NCBI RefSeq assembly: GCF_000739995.1
Contig: NZ_BBJX01000007.1
Coordinates: forward strand, 1 to 64,000
Length of the DNA stretch: 64,000 nucleotides
Source of the DNA: Comamonas granuli NBRC 101663
Lineage (GTDB): Bacteria; Pseudomonadota; Gammaproteobacteria; Burkholderiales; Burkholderiaceae_C
Reading direction: 5' to 3'
The position numbers and the translations under genes are program-made. How positions within the stretch are numbered: position 1 is the stretch's first letter; every line of letters starts with the position of its first letter. This document shows positions 1-9,594 of this stretch, one piece after another. A model generated the notes under the pieces. It was not told the DNA's origin. It saw nothing but the letters and a program-made list of their open reading frames with translations, and did not search any database.

Positions 1-59
1 ATGCGAGGCAAAAAACAGGCTGCGGCCGAGAAGTCCCGGCATGCCCGGGAAGCCGCGCT

Positions 60-827
60 TCAATACGGCTGCAGCGCCCCATCCACAAATACCTTCAGGC
101 TGCGCGTCTCGAAGGCGTGCCAGGTTTCATTGAGGGTGAGGGGCGCTGTCACGATCACGGCCACGCGGTCGGTGGGTCGGGTCTGGGCGGCAAAATCCAC
201 CCGCAAGTCCTCATCGGCGAGATGGGCCTCGGAGAAGGGGTGGCGCCGTTCAATGTAGTAGAGCTGTGTGGATGCATGCGCCCAAAGCGCCTGCCCGTTG
301 GAGAGCAGGAAGTTGAACGTGCCGTGCGGCGCGATCTGCGCCGCCAGCGCGCGCAGGGTCAGCGTGAGTTCGGCGATGGAGGGCACGCCGGCATGGGCCT
401 TGGCCAGTTCCTGCATGATCCAGCAGAACGCGTGCTCGCTGTCCGTATGCCCTACCGGGCGGAAATGGCTGTGCAGGCGCGGGCGGAAATCCTTCAGGTC
501 GCCGTTGTGCGCGAACACCCAGTAGCGGCCCCAGAGTTCGCGCACGAAGGGGTGGCAGTTCTGCAGGCCGACGGCGCCCTGGGTGGCTTTGCGGATATGG
601 GCGATGACATTGCAACTGCGGATGGGGTAGTTGCGGATGAGGGCGGCAATGGGGGAGTCGGCAGCGCGCAGCGGATCCACGAACAGGCGCACGCCGCGGT
701 CCTCGAAGAATGCAATGCCCCAGCCATCGCTGTGGTCGCCCGTGTGGCCGGCGCGCTGGGAAAAACCGGTGAAGCTGAAGGTCACGTCCGTGGGCGTGTT
801 GCAGTTCATGCCGAGAAGCTGGCACAT
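60..827 (-). CDS. Class II glutamine amidotransferase (YafJ-like)
   Basis: 255 aa. The protein starts MCQLLGMNC, so removal of Met exposes Cys2 as the N-terminal nucleophile of the Ntn-type glutamine amidotransferase fold. DHSDGWGIAFFED, the HIRKAT segment and FAHNGDLKDF are the usual glutaminase motifs of the YafJ/EgtC group. No synthase domain is fused, so the enzyme would be a stand-alone glutaminase subunit whose acceptor cannot be told from sequence. It lies 16 nt after the MFS gene on the same strand and may be cotranscribed with it. The family call is firm and the substrate is unknown. Confidence 0.85.
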   Translation of the reverse strand: MCQLLGMNCNTPTDVTFSFTGFSQRAGHTGDHSDGWGIAFFEDRGVRLFVDPLRAADSPIAALIRNYPIRSCNVIAHIRKATQGAVGLQNCHPFVRELWGRYWVFAHNGDLKDFRPRLHSHFRPVGHTDSEHAFCWIMQELAKAHAGVPSIAELTLTLRALAAQIAPHGTFNFLLSNGQALWAHASTQLYYIERRHPFSEAHLADEDLRVDFAAQTRPTDRVAVIVTAPLTLNETWHAFETRSLKVFVDGALQPY

Positions 828-843
828 GGCGACCGATCGCGGT

Positions 844-2310
844 TCAGGGTTGCAGGGTGGGTGGAGGGGCCTCGCGCAATTGGGAGGCGGCCAGCAGGGC
901 CAGAACGCACAGGCCGGCGAGCATCAGAAAGGTGTCGCCAAAGGCCTGGAGCTGCGCCGGGCTCGCCTGCCCCTGGAGCAGCACGGCGCCATGGGCCGCC
1001 AGACGCCATTCCAGCACAATGGCACACAGGCTGACGCCGGCAGCGCCGCCGAGCATGCGCAGAAAGCTGATGGCGCTGGACCCCTGCGAGACCTGTGATT
1101 TGTCCAGGGTGCGCATGGCACCCAGGTTGAGCGAGGGCAGGATGAAGCCGAGGCCGATGCGCCCCAGAATGGAAAACAGCGCCAGCAGCCACAGCGGCGA
1201 CCCCACGCGCAGCAGCACCATGAGCGCGAAGGACACCGCCAGCAGGAACAGGCCGATGGCCACCAGTTGCCGCGTGGGGCGGTGATCGGCCAGACGCCCT
1301 GCCAGGGGGATGGTGACCGCCAGCACGATGCCTGCGGGCAGCAAGATGCTGCCCACATGGGCCGGGGCGATGTGCAGGCCCATTTGCATGTAGACCGGGA
1401 GCAGGTAGGTCGAGCCGAACAGGGCCGTGCCATAGATGAAGGCCACGACGGTGCCCATGGCATAAGGGCGGTGCCGGAACAGGGCCAAATCGAGCAGCGG
1501 TGTGCGTCCCTGCCGGGCCAGGCGGCGCTGCCACCACAGGAACAGCACGGTGCAGCCGGCGGACGCGGCGAGCAGAGCCGCGGAGGCCGCATCGAGCCCG
1601 TGGCGCAGCTCGACCAGGCCATTGAGCAGGCACAGCGTGCCGCTGCAGCACAGCAGCAGGCCGCGCCAATCCATGCCGGCGCCGCTGCGGCGCACCGGCT
1701 GCCCGCCCGGCGCAGCCACGGGCACGTAGCGGTAGGCCAGCCAGAACGACAGCAGGCAGAAGGGCACGACCATGAAGAAAATCGAGCGCCAGCCGAACCA
1801 CTCCACCAGCAGGCCCCCGATGCTGGGGCCCAGGGCGGGGGCAAGCACCACCCCCATGCCGAAAAAGCCGCTGGCGCGGCCCTGTTCGTGCGGCGCGAAG
1901 GCGTGCAGGATGATGATGGCGGGGATGGGCTGCACCACACCCGCGGCCAGGCCTTCGGCAATGCGTGCCAGCAGCACCACGGAAAAATGCGCGGCCAGGC
2001 CGCCGGTGAGTCCGCCGAGCAGCAAGAGCGCCATGGTGGCCACATACACGGTGCGGTAGCCGTAGCGCGCCAGCAGCCAGGGCGTGGTGAGCATGGACAC
2101 CGTCATGGCCACCATGAAACCCGAGGAGACCCACTGCGCGCGGTCCTGGCCGAGGGCGAAATGGTGGCTCATGTCTGGAATGGCCACGTTGACGATGGTG
2201 GACGACATGATGGAGGCCATGGTGCCGACCATCACGGCCAGCAGCACCAGCCAGCGGTAGCGTTCACCATAGCGGGCGCGCAGTGCCTGCACGCTGCTGG
2301 ACGTGTTCAT
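844..2310 (-). CDS. MFS transporter, DHA2 (EmrB/QacA) family
   Basis: 488 aa, strongly hydrophobic throughout, with the length expected of a drug:H+ antiporter-2 with about 14 membrane segments. The N-terminal part (YRWLVLLAVMVGTMASIMSS, then TIVNVAIPDM) matches helix 1 of EmrB-type exporters, and WVSSGFMVAMTVSMLTTPW covers helix 2. It should export small toxic compounds across the inner membrane by proton antiport. No EmrA-type adaptor or outer-membrane partner lies next to it, so it may act alone. The start is the ATG at 2310. The substrate is unknown. Confidence 0.85.
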   Translation of the reverse strand: MNTSSSVQALRARYGERYRWLVLLAVMVGTMASIMSSTIVNVAIPDMSHHFALGQDRAQWVSSGFMVAMTVSMLTTPWLLARYGYRTVYVATMALLLLGGLTGGLAAHFSVVLLARIAEGLAAGVVQPIPAIIILHAFAPHEQGRASGFFGMGVVLAPALGPSIGGLLVEWFGWRSIFFMVVPFCLLSFWLAYRYVPVAAPGGQPVRRSGAGMDWRGLLLCCSGTLCLLNGLVELRHGLDAASAALLAASAGCTVLFLWWQRRLARQGRTPLLDLALFRHRPYAMGTVVAFIYGTALFGSTYLLPVYMQMGLHIAPAHVGSILLPAGIVLAVTIPLAGRLADHRPTRQLVAIGLFLLAVSFALMVLLRVGSPLWLLALFSILGRIGLGFILPSLNLGAMRTLDKSQVSQGSSAISFLRMLGGAAGVSLCAIVLEWRLAAHGAVLLQGQASPAQLQAFGDTFLMLAGLCVLALLAASQLREAPPPTLQP

Positions 2311-2379
2311 GGGCAGCGGCCTACGGGTATGGCGATGGGACAGGTCGGCATGGGGCGCAGCCTCGGAGAGGCGGTCACA

Positions 2380-2631
2380 TCATAAGATGGGCCTGCGGTC
2401 CTGTGCAGAGCACGCGCCGGATGGCGCCGCAGCGCCCGCATCCGCCGCGCAGGCCGCGCACACGCAGCGCTGGCCGCGTTCGGCTGGGGGGAGGCGGGCC
2501 AGCACCGCTGCGGCGATGGGCGTGTCCATGCACCAGCAGCCCCGGGCGTCGCCGCCTGCGGCCATGCGGCAGGCGTTGGGTTGGCCACAGGCGGGGCACA
2601 GGTGCTGCGGGGCGGAAGGTGGTGCAGGCAT
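2380..2631 (-). CDS. Cysteine-rich CWC family protein
   Basis: 83 aa small soluble protein. It has a Cys pattern CPACGQPNAC, then GCWC, then RCVCAAC, which is the signature of the cysteine-rich CWC family named after its Cys-Trp-Cys motif. The Cys pairs suggest binding of one or two metal ions, probably zinc. No biochemical function is established for the family as far as I know. It is on the minus strand 69 nt upstream of the MFS gene and is separated from glcB by a terminator. No clear Shine-Dalgarno sequence was seen before the ATG. Confidence 0.75.
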   Translation of the reverse strand: MPAPPSAPQHLCPACGQPNACRMAAGGDARGCWCMDTPIAAAVLARLPPAERGQRCVCAACAADAGAAAPSGACSAQDRRPIL

Positions 2632-2681
2632 GGCGCGAGAAGGTGGGAGGGCCAGCCTGCGAGTGTAGGGCCAGTGCCATG

Positions 2682-2704
2682 AAAAACGGCACCCGAAGGT
2701 GCCG
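2682..2704 (-). terminator. Rho-independent terminator after glcB
   Basis: Read on the minus strand this is a perfect 7-bp stem CGGCACC/GGTGCCG closed by a TTCG tetraloop and followed directly by five T residues. It lies 76 nt beyond the glcB stop codon and before the CWC gene, so it ends the glcB transcript. UUCG-loop hairpins followed by a U run are the classical form of intrinsic terminators. Confidence 0.88.
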
Positions 2705-2713
2705 TGGATCAGA

Positions 2714-2771
2714 GGTCAAATCTGGCTCTGGCGCTTACTGGGTAAGCGCCAGCAGCTACTGATTCAATAGC
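2714..2771 (-). repeat. 58-bp palindromic repeat, copy A
   Basis: Copy A of the dispersed element, minus orientation. It starts GCTAT, has the core TAGCTGCTGGCGCTT, then AAGCGCC seven bases later, and ends ATTTGACC. The two core arms pair over about eight bases, so the RNA would fold into a hairpin. It lies between the glcB stop codon and the glcB terminator, inside the transcribed 3' region. Frame 1 of the element is open. It aligns without gaps to copies B-G in this window. Confidence 0.8.
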
Positions 2772-2779
2772 TTGCTATT

Positions 2780-4993
2780 TCAGGCCGCCTTGCGTGCGGC
2801 GGCCTTGACCTTGAGGCGCCAGGCGTGCAGCAGGGGCTCGGTGTAGCCGCTGGGCTGCTCCACGCCCTTGAACACCAGGTCGCAGGCGGCCTGGTAGGCC
2901 ATGGACTCGGCAAAGCGGCCGTGCATGCGCTGGTATAGCGGGTCGCCGCTGTTTTGCTGGTCCACCTTGGCGGCCATGCGCTCGAAGGTGGCGCGCACCT
3001 GGCCTTCGCTCACCACGCCGTGCAACAGCCAGTTGGCCATGTGCTGGCTGGAGATGCGCAGCGTGGCGCGGTCTTCCATCAGACCGATGTCGTTGATGTC
3101 GGGCACCTTGGAGCAGCCCACGCCCTGGTCCACCCAGCGCACCACGTAGCCGAGGATGCCCTGGGCGTTGTTGTCCAGTTCCTGCTGCTTTTCCACGTCG
3201 GTCCAGTTGGGCGACGCGGTGACCGGGATGGTCAGCAGGCCGGTGAGCAGGTTGTCGCGCTCGGCGTTGGCGTCGATCTTCTCCAGCTCGATCTGGATGT
3301 CGCTCACCTTGACCTGGTGGTAGTGCAGCGCGTGCAGCGTGGCGCCCGTGGGGCTGGGCACCCAGGCGGTGTTCGCGCCGGCCTTGGGGTGGCCGATCTT
3401 CTGCTTGAGCATCTCGGCCATCAGGTCGGGCATGGCCCACATGCCCTTGCCGATCTGCGCCTTGCCGCGCAGGCCGCAGGACAGGCCCACGAGCACGTTG
3501 TTGCGCTCATAGGCCTGGATCCAGGCGCTGGTCTTCATGTCGCCCTTGCGGATCATGGGGCCGGCCTGCATGGCGGTGTGCATCTCGTCGCCCGTGCGGT
3601 CGAGGAAGCCGGTGTTGATGAAGGCCACGCGGCTTTGCGCAGCGGCAATGCAGGCCTTGAGGTTGACGCTGGTGCGGCGCTCCTCGTCCATGATGCCCAG
3701 CTTGACGGTGCTGTCGGGCAAGCCCAGGAGCTGTTCCACGCGGCCGAACAGTTCGGCGGCAAAGCCCACCTCGGCGGGGCCGTGCATCTTGGGCTTGACG
3801 ATGTAAACCGAGCCCTTGCGCGAGTTGCGGATGCCGCCCGCACCATGGCCCTGCAGGTCGTGCAGCGCGATGGTGGTGGTGACCACGGCGTCCAGGATGC
3901 CTTCGGGGATCTCGCGCTGCTGGCCCTGGGCGTCCGTCCACAGGATGGCCGGGTTGGTCATCAGGTGGCCGACGTTGCGCACGAACATCAGGCTGCGGCC
4001 ATGCAGGCGCACTTCGCCGCCATTGGGGCCGGTGTAGACGCGGTCGGGGTTGAGGCCGCGCGTGAGCTGCTTGCCGCCCTTCTCGAACGACTCGGTCAGC
4101 GTGCCCTTGAGGATGCCCAGCCAGTTGCTGTAGCCCAGCACCTTGTCCTCGGCGTCCACGGCGGCCACGGAATCCTCCAGGTCGAGGATGGTGGAGAGCG
4201 CGGCTTCGAGCACCACGTCGCTCACGCCCGCGGCGTCGGACTGGCCGATGGGCGTGGCGCGATTGATCTGGATGTCGATGTGCAGGCCGTTGTGCTGCAG
4301 CAGCACCGACGAGGGGTTGGCCGCATCGCCCTGGTAGCCTTGGAACTGGCTGGGGTCCTTCAGGCCCGTGCTGCTGCTGCCCAACTGCACCACGAGCTGG
4401 CCGCCTTCCACGCGGTAACCGGTGGCGTCCTTGTGCGAGCCCGTGGCCAGGGGCGCGTTGTCGTCCAGCACCTGGCGGGCGAAGGCGATGACCTTGGCGC
4501 CGCGCACCGGGTTGTAGCCCTTGCCCTTTTCGGCGCCGCCCTCTTCGCTGATCGCGTCGGTGCCGTACAGCGCGTCGTACAGGGAGCCCCAGCGCGCGTT
4601 GGCGGCGTTGAGGGCGTAGCGCGCGTTCAGGATGGGCACCACGAGCTGCGGGCCGGCCTGCGTGGCCAGTTCATCGTCCACGTTGGCGGTGGTGACCTTC
4701 ACATCGGCCGGCTGGGGCACGAGGTAGCCGATCTTTTCCAGGAAGCCGCGGTAGGCCACCATGTCCTTGATCGGGCCGGGGTTGGCCTTGTGCCAGGTGT
4801 CCAGCTCGGTCTGCAGGCGGTCGCGCTCGGCCAGCAGGGCGATGTTGCGCGGCGCCAGGTCGGAGACGATGGCGTCGAAGCCCTTCCAGAACGTGGCGGC
4901 GTCGACGCCGGTGCCGGGCAGCACCTGGTCTTCGATGAAGCGGTACAGATTGGTGGCCACTTGCAGGCCGTGGACGGTGGTGCGATCGGTCAT
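2780..4993 (-). CDS. glcB: Malate synthase G
   Basis: 737 aa from the ATG at 4993, close to the usual ~720-730 aa of malate synthase G. The enzyme condenses glyoxylate with acetyl-CoA to malate in the glyoxylate and glycolate pathways. Recognisable segments are the N-terminal [33 protein letters not shown] in the catalytic barrel, [20 protein letters not shown] and [11 protein letters not shown]. An upstream in-frame ATG at 5026 is possible, but GGAAGAAGG lies at the right distance before 4993, so the shorter form is chosen. It is divergent from a LysR-type gene. No isocitrate lyase gene is in this window. Confidence 0.95.
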   Translation of the reverse strand: MTDRTTVHGLQVATNLYRFIEDQVLPGTGVDAATFWKGFDAIVSDLAPRNIALLAERDRLQTELDTWHKANPGPIKDMVAYRGFLEKIGYLVPQPADVKVTTANVDDELATQAGPQLVVPILNARYALNAANARWGSLYDALYGTDAISEEGGAEKGKGYNPVRGAKVIAFARQVLDDNAPLATGSHKDATGYRVEGGQLVVQLGSSSTGLKDPSQFQGYQGDAANPSSVLLQHNGLHIDIQINRATPIGQSDAAGVSDVVLEAALSTILDLEDSVAAVDAEDKVLGYSNWLGILKGTLTESFEKGGKQLTRGLNPDRVYTGPNGGEVRLHGRSLMFVRNVGHLMTNPAILWTDAQGQQREIPEGILDAVVTTTIALHDLQGHGAGGIRNSRKGSVYIVKPKMHGPAEVGFAAELFGRVEQLLGLPDSTVKLGIMDEERRTSVNLKACIAAAQSRVAFINTGFLDRTGDEMHTAMQAGPMIRKGDMKTSAWIQAYERNNVLVGLSCGLRGKAQIGKGMWAMPDLMAEMLKQKIGHPKAGANTAWVPSPTGATLHALHYHQVKVSDIQIELEKIDANAERDNLLTGLLTIPVTASPNWTDVEKQQELDNNAQGILGYVVRWVDQGVGCSKVPDINDIGLMEDRATLRISSQHMANWLLHGVVSEGQVRATFERMAAKVDQQNSGDPLYQRMHGRFAESMAYQAACDLVFKGVEQPSGYTEPLLHAWRLKVKAAARKAA

Positions 4994-5046
4994 GGTGTGA
5001 AGCCTTCTTCCAGAGAAAACAGCCATTACGGCGATCGGAGCACTGT

Positions 5047-5063
5047 ATTACATATCGCGTAAT
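5047..5063. promoter_or_regulatory. Inverted repeat upstream of glcB
   Basis: The sequence ATTAC, seven bases, GTAAT forms a perfect 5-bp inverted repeat about 55-70 bp upstream of the glcB start and about 225 bp from the divergent LysR-type gene. Its size and position suit an operator for a dimeric regulator of glcB. Which protein would bind is not known. An interrupted palindrome of this kind could also be chance in this relatively AT-rich patch. Confidence 0.35.
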
Positions 5064-5159
5064 CCATAAAGAGCATGAAAATCTTGAAACCATTGACTTT
5101 TTTGCAAAAGTGACGGGGTGTGGAGGGCCACGGCCAGGGTGGGGTGCTGCCGGTCGTTT

Positions 5160-5217
5160 GCTATGACAATGAGAGCTGCTGGCGCTCGCTCCATAAGCGC
5201 TAGAGGCCTATTTGACC
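5160..5217 (+). repeat. 58-bp palindromic repeat, copy B
   Basis: Copy B, plus orientation, in the glcB/LysR divergent spacer about 70 bp before the LysR gene. It starts GCTAT, has the core GAGCTGCTGGCGCT, then AAGCGCT, AGGC, and ends ATTTGACC like copy A. The first reading frame is open, with the peptide pattern A-M-(3)-AAGA-(3)-SA-R-G. Here it is intergenic and could influence the 5' end of the LysR transcript. Confidence 0.8.
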
Positions 5218-5287
5218 TGGATGTGACCTGCGGCCGTGTGGGGGCGCAGGAAGCGCAGCGCGGCAGACCTCCCGATAATCCAGCCCC

Positions 5288-6268
5288 ATGGACAAACTCA
5301 AGGCCTTCGAGTCCTTCGTGTCGGTGGCCACGCGCGGCAGCCTGACGGCGGCCGCGCGCGCCGAGGGCGTGGCGCCGGCCATCATGGGCCGGCGGCTCGA
5401 TGCGCTGGAGGAGCACCTGGGCGTCAAGCTGCTGGTGCGTACCACGCGGCGCATCACGCTCACGCACGAGGGCAGCGCCTTTCTCGAAGACTGCCAGCGC
5501 CTGCTGGCCGACGTGGCCAATGCCGAGGCCAGCGTGTCGGCGGGCGGCGTCAAGGCCAGCGGGCATTTGCGCGTCACGGCGCCGGCGGGGTTCGGGCGGC
5601 GCCACGTGGCGCCGCTGGTGCCCTGTTTTCTCGCCGGGCATCCGGACGTGACGCTGTCGCTCAACCTCAGCGACCGCGTGGTCGACCTGGCGGCCGAGGG
5701 CTTCGACTGCGCCGTGCGCGTGGGCGACCTGCCCGACTCCTCGCTGGTGAGCGTGCGCATTGCCGACAACCGGCGCCTGTGCGTGGCCACGCCCGAGTAC
5801 CTGCGCCGCCACGGCACGCCGCGCCACCCCAGTGAACTGGCGCAGCACGACTGCCTGACATTGTCCAGCGAGGCTTCGCAGACGCGCGGCTGGGCTTTTT
5901 GCATGCCGGCCGAGGGCGGCGGGACCGAAGTGACCTACCTCAAGCCCGGCGGTCCCATGGACTGCTCGGACGGGCAGGTGCTGCATGACTGGTGCCTGGC
6001 GGGCCATGGCATCGCCTGGCGCAGCACCTGGGAGGTCGAGGGCGAGATCGCCGCGGGCCGCCTCATCCCCGTGCTGGAGGAGTTCGCCGCCCCGCCCAAC
6101 GGCATTTTTGTGCTGTTCCCCCAGCGCAAGCACCTGCCGCTGCGCGTGCGCCTGTGGATAGACTTTCTGCGCCACCATTACGCCCAGCCGGCGTTCTGGT
6201 CGCGGCCCGCCGCGGCGCCCGCTCAGGCCGCACCCCCTGTTTCAACCCCCAAGGACGACGCCCCGTGA
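5288..6268 (+). CDS. LysR-family transcriptional regulator
   Basis: 326 aa. The N-terminal winged helix-turn-helix (residues 1-60, MDKLKAFESFVSVATRGSLT then AAARAEGVAPAIMGRRLDAL) is followed by a LysR-substrate domain. The style (FVSVATRGSLTAAARAEGV, LTHEGSAFLEDCQRLL) fits the LysR branch that often regulates neighbouring genes of small-molecule metabolism. It is divergent from glcB, with a shared spacer that holds an inverted repeat and a palindromic repeat. It overlaps the next gene by a GTGA junction. The target is not known; glcB or the DUF2214 gene are the candidates from position. Confidence 0.9.
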   Translation: MDKLKAFESFVSVATRGSLTAAARAEGVAPAIMGRRLDALEEHLGVKLLVRTTRRITLTHEGSAFLEDCQRLLADVANAEASVSAGGVKASGHLRVTAPAGFGRRHVAPLVPCFLAGHPDVTLSLNLSDRVVDLAAEGFDCAVRVGDLPDSSLVSVRIADNRRLCVATPEYLRRHGTPRHPSELAQHDCLTLSSEASQTRGWAFCMPAEGGGTEVTYLKPGGPMDCSDGQVLHDWCLAGHGIAWRSTWEVEGEIAAGRLIPVLEEFAAPPNGIFVLFPQRKHLPLRVRLWIDFLRHHYAQPAFWSRPAAAPAQAAPPVSTPKDDAP

Positions 6269-6720
6269 TACTCGAAAGCTTGCTGGCCTACGCCCACATC
6301 ATGGCCTTTCTGATGCTGGCCACCTTCATGACCAGCGAAACCGCGCTGTGCCGCGTGGAATGGACCAACGCCGCCGTGCTGCGGCGGCTGGTGCGCGTGA
6401 ACGTGCTGAGCCTGGTCTCGGGCCTGCTGGTGCTGCTGACCGGCCTGGCGCGCAGCATCTGGGGCGTCAAGGGCGTGGGCTGGTACTGGTCCCAGCCCCT
6501 GCTGCACACCAAGATCTCGCTGCTGGTGGTGATGCTGGTGCTGCTGTGGCTGGCCGCCCGGCGCTACCGGGGCTGGCTGCGCACGCTGGAGGCCGACGGC
6601 AGCCTGCCCCCGGCCGAGGCCTTGCGCCGCACGCGCCTGCTGGTGATGTGGGCCGCGCACCTGATGGGCGTGGTCGTCCTGCTGGCGGTGTTCCTGGCGC
6701 GCGGCGTGGGCACGCGCTGA
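6265..6720 (+). CDS. DUF2214 family membrane protein
   Basis: 151 aa from a GTG start that overlaps the LysR stop codon (GTGA), so the two genes are translationally coupled. It has four predicted membrane helices: LLAYAHIMAFLMLATFM, VNVLSLVSGLLVLLTGLA, ISLLVVMLVLLWLAA and MWAAHLMGVVVLLAVFLA. The HIMAFLML start and the WYWSQPLLHTKI segment match the uncharacterised DUF2214 family. The function is unknown. Coupling to a regulator suggests it is that regulator's target or partner. Confidence 0.75.
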   Translation: MILESLLAYAHIMAFLMLATFMTSETALCRVEWTNAAVLRRLVRVNVLSLVSGLLVLLTGLARSIWGVKGVGWYWSQPLLHTKISLLVVMLVLLWLAARRYRGWLRTLEADGSLPPAEALRRTRLLVMWAAHLMGVVVLLAVFLARGVGTR

Positions 6721-6790
6721 GCGCCCCGCGCCAGAGCGGCCCAGCTCCGCCCGGCGGCAGCCCGGCGGGGTGGGGTGGCAGTGCCGGGGC

Positions 6791-7084
6791 TTATTTCTTC
6801 AGGCACTCGCTCATGAAGGCCTTGCGCTCGTCGCCCTTGAGATCCTTGGCCTTGGCGTCGGCGTTGCAGGTCTTCATCTTGTCCTGCTGGGTGGCCGGCT
6901 TGTTGCTCAGGCAGGTCTTCATGAAGGCCTTGCGCTCGTCGCCTTTGAGATCCTTGGTCTTGGCTTCGGCGTTGCAGGTGGTCATGCGGGTCTGCTGCTT
7001 GGTGGGCGCCTTCTCTTCGGCGGCGTGGGCGTTGCCCAGTGCCAGTGCCATGCCCAGGGTGGCGAGGGTCAGTAGCTGCTTCAT
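6791..7084 (-). CDS. PsiF-repeat exported protein
   Basis: 97 aa. A signal peptide (MKQLLTLATLGMALALGNAHA) is followed by two copies of a PsiF-type repeat: TCNAEAKTKDLKGDERKAFM with a following TCL, and TCNADAKAKDLKGDERKAFM with a following ECL. The repeat carries two conserved Cys each, which probably form disulfides in the periplasm. PsiF of E. coli is induced by phosphate starvation, but its function is unknown. No Pho box was recognised upstream. GGAG lies at a good distance before the ATG. Confidence 0.8.
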   Translation of the reverse strand: MKQLLTLATLGMALALGNAHAAEEKAPTKQQTRMTTCNAEAKTKDLKGDERKAFMKTCLSNKPATQQDKMKTCNADAKAKDLKGDERKAFMSECLKK

Positions 7085-7199
7085 GGTAACTCCTGTGGAG
7101 GGGGGGAAAGCTGGCGAAATTCCAACACACAACGCCGCGGCGCACAACGCGGCTGACAGCCGGCGTGGGCTGGGCGCCACGGCCTCGTAAAATCCCGCG

Positions 7200-8873
7200 A
7201 TGCTTTCTGTCAAGAACGAATTGCTCGCCGCGCTGGCCGCCGAGCTGGAACAACTGTCCCCCGGCGCGGGCGCCAAGGCCGCGTTCGAGTCGCCCAAGGT
7301 GGCGGCGCATGGCGACTTCGCCTGCACCGCGGCCATGCAACTGGCCAAGCCGCTCAAGCAGAACCCGCGCCAGGTGGCCGAAAACCTGCGCACCGCACTG
7401 CTGGCCACCCCGGCCTACCAGCGCTGGGTGTCCGCGATCGAGATCGCGGGGCCCGGCTTCATCAATATCCGCCTCCAGCCCGCCGCCAAGCAGGAGATCG
7501 TGCGCGAGGTGCTGGCCGCCGGCGAGCGCTTCGGCTTCCAGAGCCCGCGCGGCGAACGCGTGCTGGTCGAGTTCGTCTCGGCCAACCCCACCGGCCCGCT
7601 GCACGTGGGCCATGGCCGCCAGGCGGCCATCGGCGACGCCATCAGCAATCTGTTCGCCACGCAGGGCTGGAGCGTGCACCGCGAGTTCTATTACAACGAC
7701 GCGGGCGTGCAGATCCAGACCCTGGCCCTGAGCACCCAGATGCGCGCCAAGGGCTTCAAGCCCGGCGATGCCCAGTGGCCTGAGGCCGCCTACAACGGCG
7801 ACTACATCCAGGACATCGCCAACGACTTCCTGGCGAAGAAGACCGTCAAGGCCGACGACCGCGAATTCACCGCCAGCGGTGACGTGGACGATCTCGAATC
7901 CATCCGCCACTTCGCCGTGGCCTACCTGCGCCACGAGCAGGACAAGGACCTGCAGGCCTTCAACCTCAAGTTCGACGAGTACTACCTTGAATCGAGCCTG
8001 TACACCAGCGGCCGCGTCGAGCAGACGGTGAACAAGCTGATCGCCAACGGCAAGACCTACGAGCAGGACGGCGCCCTGTGGCTCAAGTCCACCGACTACG
8101 GTGACGACAAGGACCGTGTCATGCGCAAGAGCGATGGCAGCTACACCTACTTCGTGCCCGACGTGGCCTACCACATCACCAAGTGGGAGCGCGGCTACTC
8201 CAAGGTGGTGAACATCCAGGGCACGGACCACCACGGCACCATCGCGCGCGTGCGCGCCGGCCTGCAGGCGGCCGATGTGGGCATTCCGCAGGGCTACCCC
8301 GACTACGTGCTGCACACCATGGTGCGCGTGGTCAAGGGCGGCGAGGAGGTCAAGATCAGCAAGCGCGCGGGCAGCTACGTGACGCTGCGCGACCTGATCG
8401 AGTGGACCAGCAAGGACGCCGTGCGCTTCTTCCTGCTGAGCCGCAAGCCCGACACCGAATACACCTTCGACGTCGATCTGGCCGTGCAGCAGAACAACGA
8501 CAACCCGGTGTACTACGTGCAGTACGCGCATGCGCGCATCTGTTCGGTGCTGGCCGCCTGGGGCGGCGATGTGGCCTCCCTGCAGGGCGCCGACCTGGCC
8601 CCGCTCGACGGCCCCCAGGCCCAGGCGCTGATGCTGCAACTGGCCAAGTACCCCGAGATGCTGACGGCCGCCACCGAGGGCGAGGCGCCGCACGACGTCA
8701 CCTTCTACCTGCGCGACCTGGCAGCCAGCTACCACAGCTACTACGACGCCGAGCGCATCCTGGTGGACGACGACACCGTCAAGCGTGCGCGTCTGGCGCT
8801 CATCGCCGCCACCGCGCAGGTATTGCACAATGGACTGGCGGTGCTCGGCGTATCGGCACCCCGCAGAATGTAA
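7200..8873 (+). CDS. argS: Arginyl-tRNA synthetase
   Basis: 557 aa class I aminoacyl-tRNA synthetase that charges tRNA-Arg. The N-terminal additional domain is followed by [20 protein letters not shown], which carries the HIGH-type motif (HVGH). ISKRAG is the KMSKS counterpart. The C-terminal anticodon-binding DALR domain has [10 protein letters not shown] near its start. Length is normal. It is followed 14 nt later by a SPOR-domain gene, so the two are probably cotranscribed. Confidence 0.97.
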   Translation: MLSVKNELLAALAAELEQLSPGAGAKAAFESPKVAAHGDFACTAAMQLAKPLKQNPRQVAENLRTALLATPAYQRWVSAIEIAGPGFINIRLQPAAKQEIVREVLAAGERFGFQSPRGERVLVEFVSANPTGPLHVGHGRQAAIGDAISNLFATQGWSVHREFYYNDAGVQIQTLALSTQMRAKGFKPGDAQWPEAAYNGDYIQDIANDFLAKKTVKADDREFTASGDVDDLESIRHFAVAYLRHEQDKDLQAFNLKFDEYYLESSLYTSGRVEQTVNKLIANGKTYEQDGALWLKSTDYGDDKDRVMRKSDGSYTYFVPDVAYHITKWERGYSKVVNIQGTDHHGTIARVRAGLQAADVGIPQGYPDYVLHTMVRVVKGGEEVKISKRAGSYVTLRDLIEWTSKDAVRFFLLSRKPDTEYTFDVDLAVQQNNDNPVYYVQYAHARICSVLAAWGGDVASLQGADLAPLDGPQAQALMLQLAKYPEMLTAATEGEAPHDVTFYLRDLAASYHSYYDAERILVDDDTVKRARLALIAATAQVLHNGLAVLGVSAPRRM

Positions 8874-8887
8874 GTGGTAACTGACTT

Positions 8888-9541
8888 ATGAAACACCAAC
8901 ACCGGGGCGGAACCATCGTCGGGTTCATCGTCGGCCTGATCGTGGGCCTGGGTGCGGCGCTGGCAGTGGCGGTGTACGTCACCAAGGTGCCCGTGCCTTT
9001 CCTGAACAAGGGCGCCTTGCTCAGTGGCGACAGTGACGCCGCCGAGGCACGCAAGAACCGCGACTGGGACCCCAACGCGCCCCTGTACGGCAAGTCTCCG
9101 GCCAAGGCAGCGTCGGCCCCGGCATCCAGCCCGGCCCCCGCCCCGGCGGACGCCAAGGCCGACAGCAAGACCGACAGCAAGACCGACAGCAAGGCCACGG
9201 CCGATGCCGCCAAGCCCGCCGCGAGCAAAGCCGAGGGCAAGCCCGGAGCCGACCCGCTCGGCGACCTGGCCAACGCCAAGGCCGCGGCGGCCGGCCCGGT
9301 CGATCCGTTCGACTATTTCGTGCAGGCCGGCGCTTTCCGCAACCAGCAGGAGGCCGATGCGCAGCGCGCCAAGCTCGCCATGCTCGGCTGGGAGGCGCGG
9401 GTGAACGAACGCGAGCAGAACGGGCGCAACGTGTTCCGCGTGCGCATCGGGCCCTTTGGCAAGCGCGACGATGCCGAGCAAATCAAGGAAAAGCTGGCCG
9501 GCGCAGGCGTCGAGTCGGCCCTGGTGCGCGTGCAGCGCTGA
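8888..9541 (+). CDS. SPOR-domain cell-division protein (FtsN-like)
   Basis: 217 aa. A short cytoplasmic end is followed by one membrane helix (GGTIVGFIVGLIVGLGAALA), a low-complexity Ala/Pro/Lys/Asp periplasmic linker (residues ~60-135), and a C-terminal SPOR domain (FDYFVQAGAFRNQQEADAQR and FRVRIGPFGKRDDAEQIKEK). SPOR domains bind denuded septal peptidoglycan, so this is an FtsN-like or DedD-like division protein. The linker contains a 12-bp tandem repeat. It lies directly after argS and 53 nt before dsbA. Confidence 0.85.
   Translation: MKHQHRGGTIVGFIVGLIVGLGAALAVAVYVTKVPVPFLNKGALLSGDSDAAEARKNRDWDPNAPLYGKSPAKAASAPASSPAPAPADAKADSKTDSKTDSKATADAAKPAASKAEGKPGADPLGDLANAKAAAAGPVDPFDYFVQAGAFRNQQEADAQRAKLAMLGWEARVNEREQNGRNVFRVRIGPFGKRDDAEQIKEKLAGAGVESALVRVQR
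9161..9196 (+). repeat. 12-bp tandem repeat in SPOR linker
   Basis: Three adjacent copies of GACAGCAAGACC, the last with one change, encode DSKT-DSKT-DSKA in the flexible linker of the SPOR protein. Being a multiple of three, copy-number change would only alter linker length. Confidence 0.8.
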
Positions 9542-9594
9542 ACTTTCCCCCCGGTCCACCGCTCCCACGCAGACCCGAACAAGGAGAACCATTC

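Noticed and set aside
1-59. Possible gene at the left window edge
   Set aside because: The 59 bases beyond the amidotransferase stop codon hold only a chance open frame with no recognisable sequence. An inverted repeat CGGCATGCCCG is present but has no T run.
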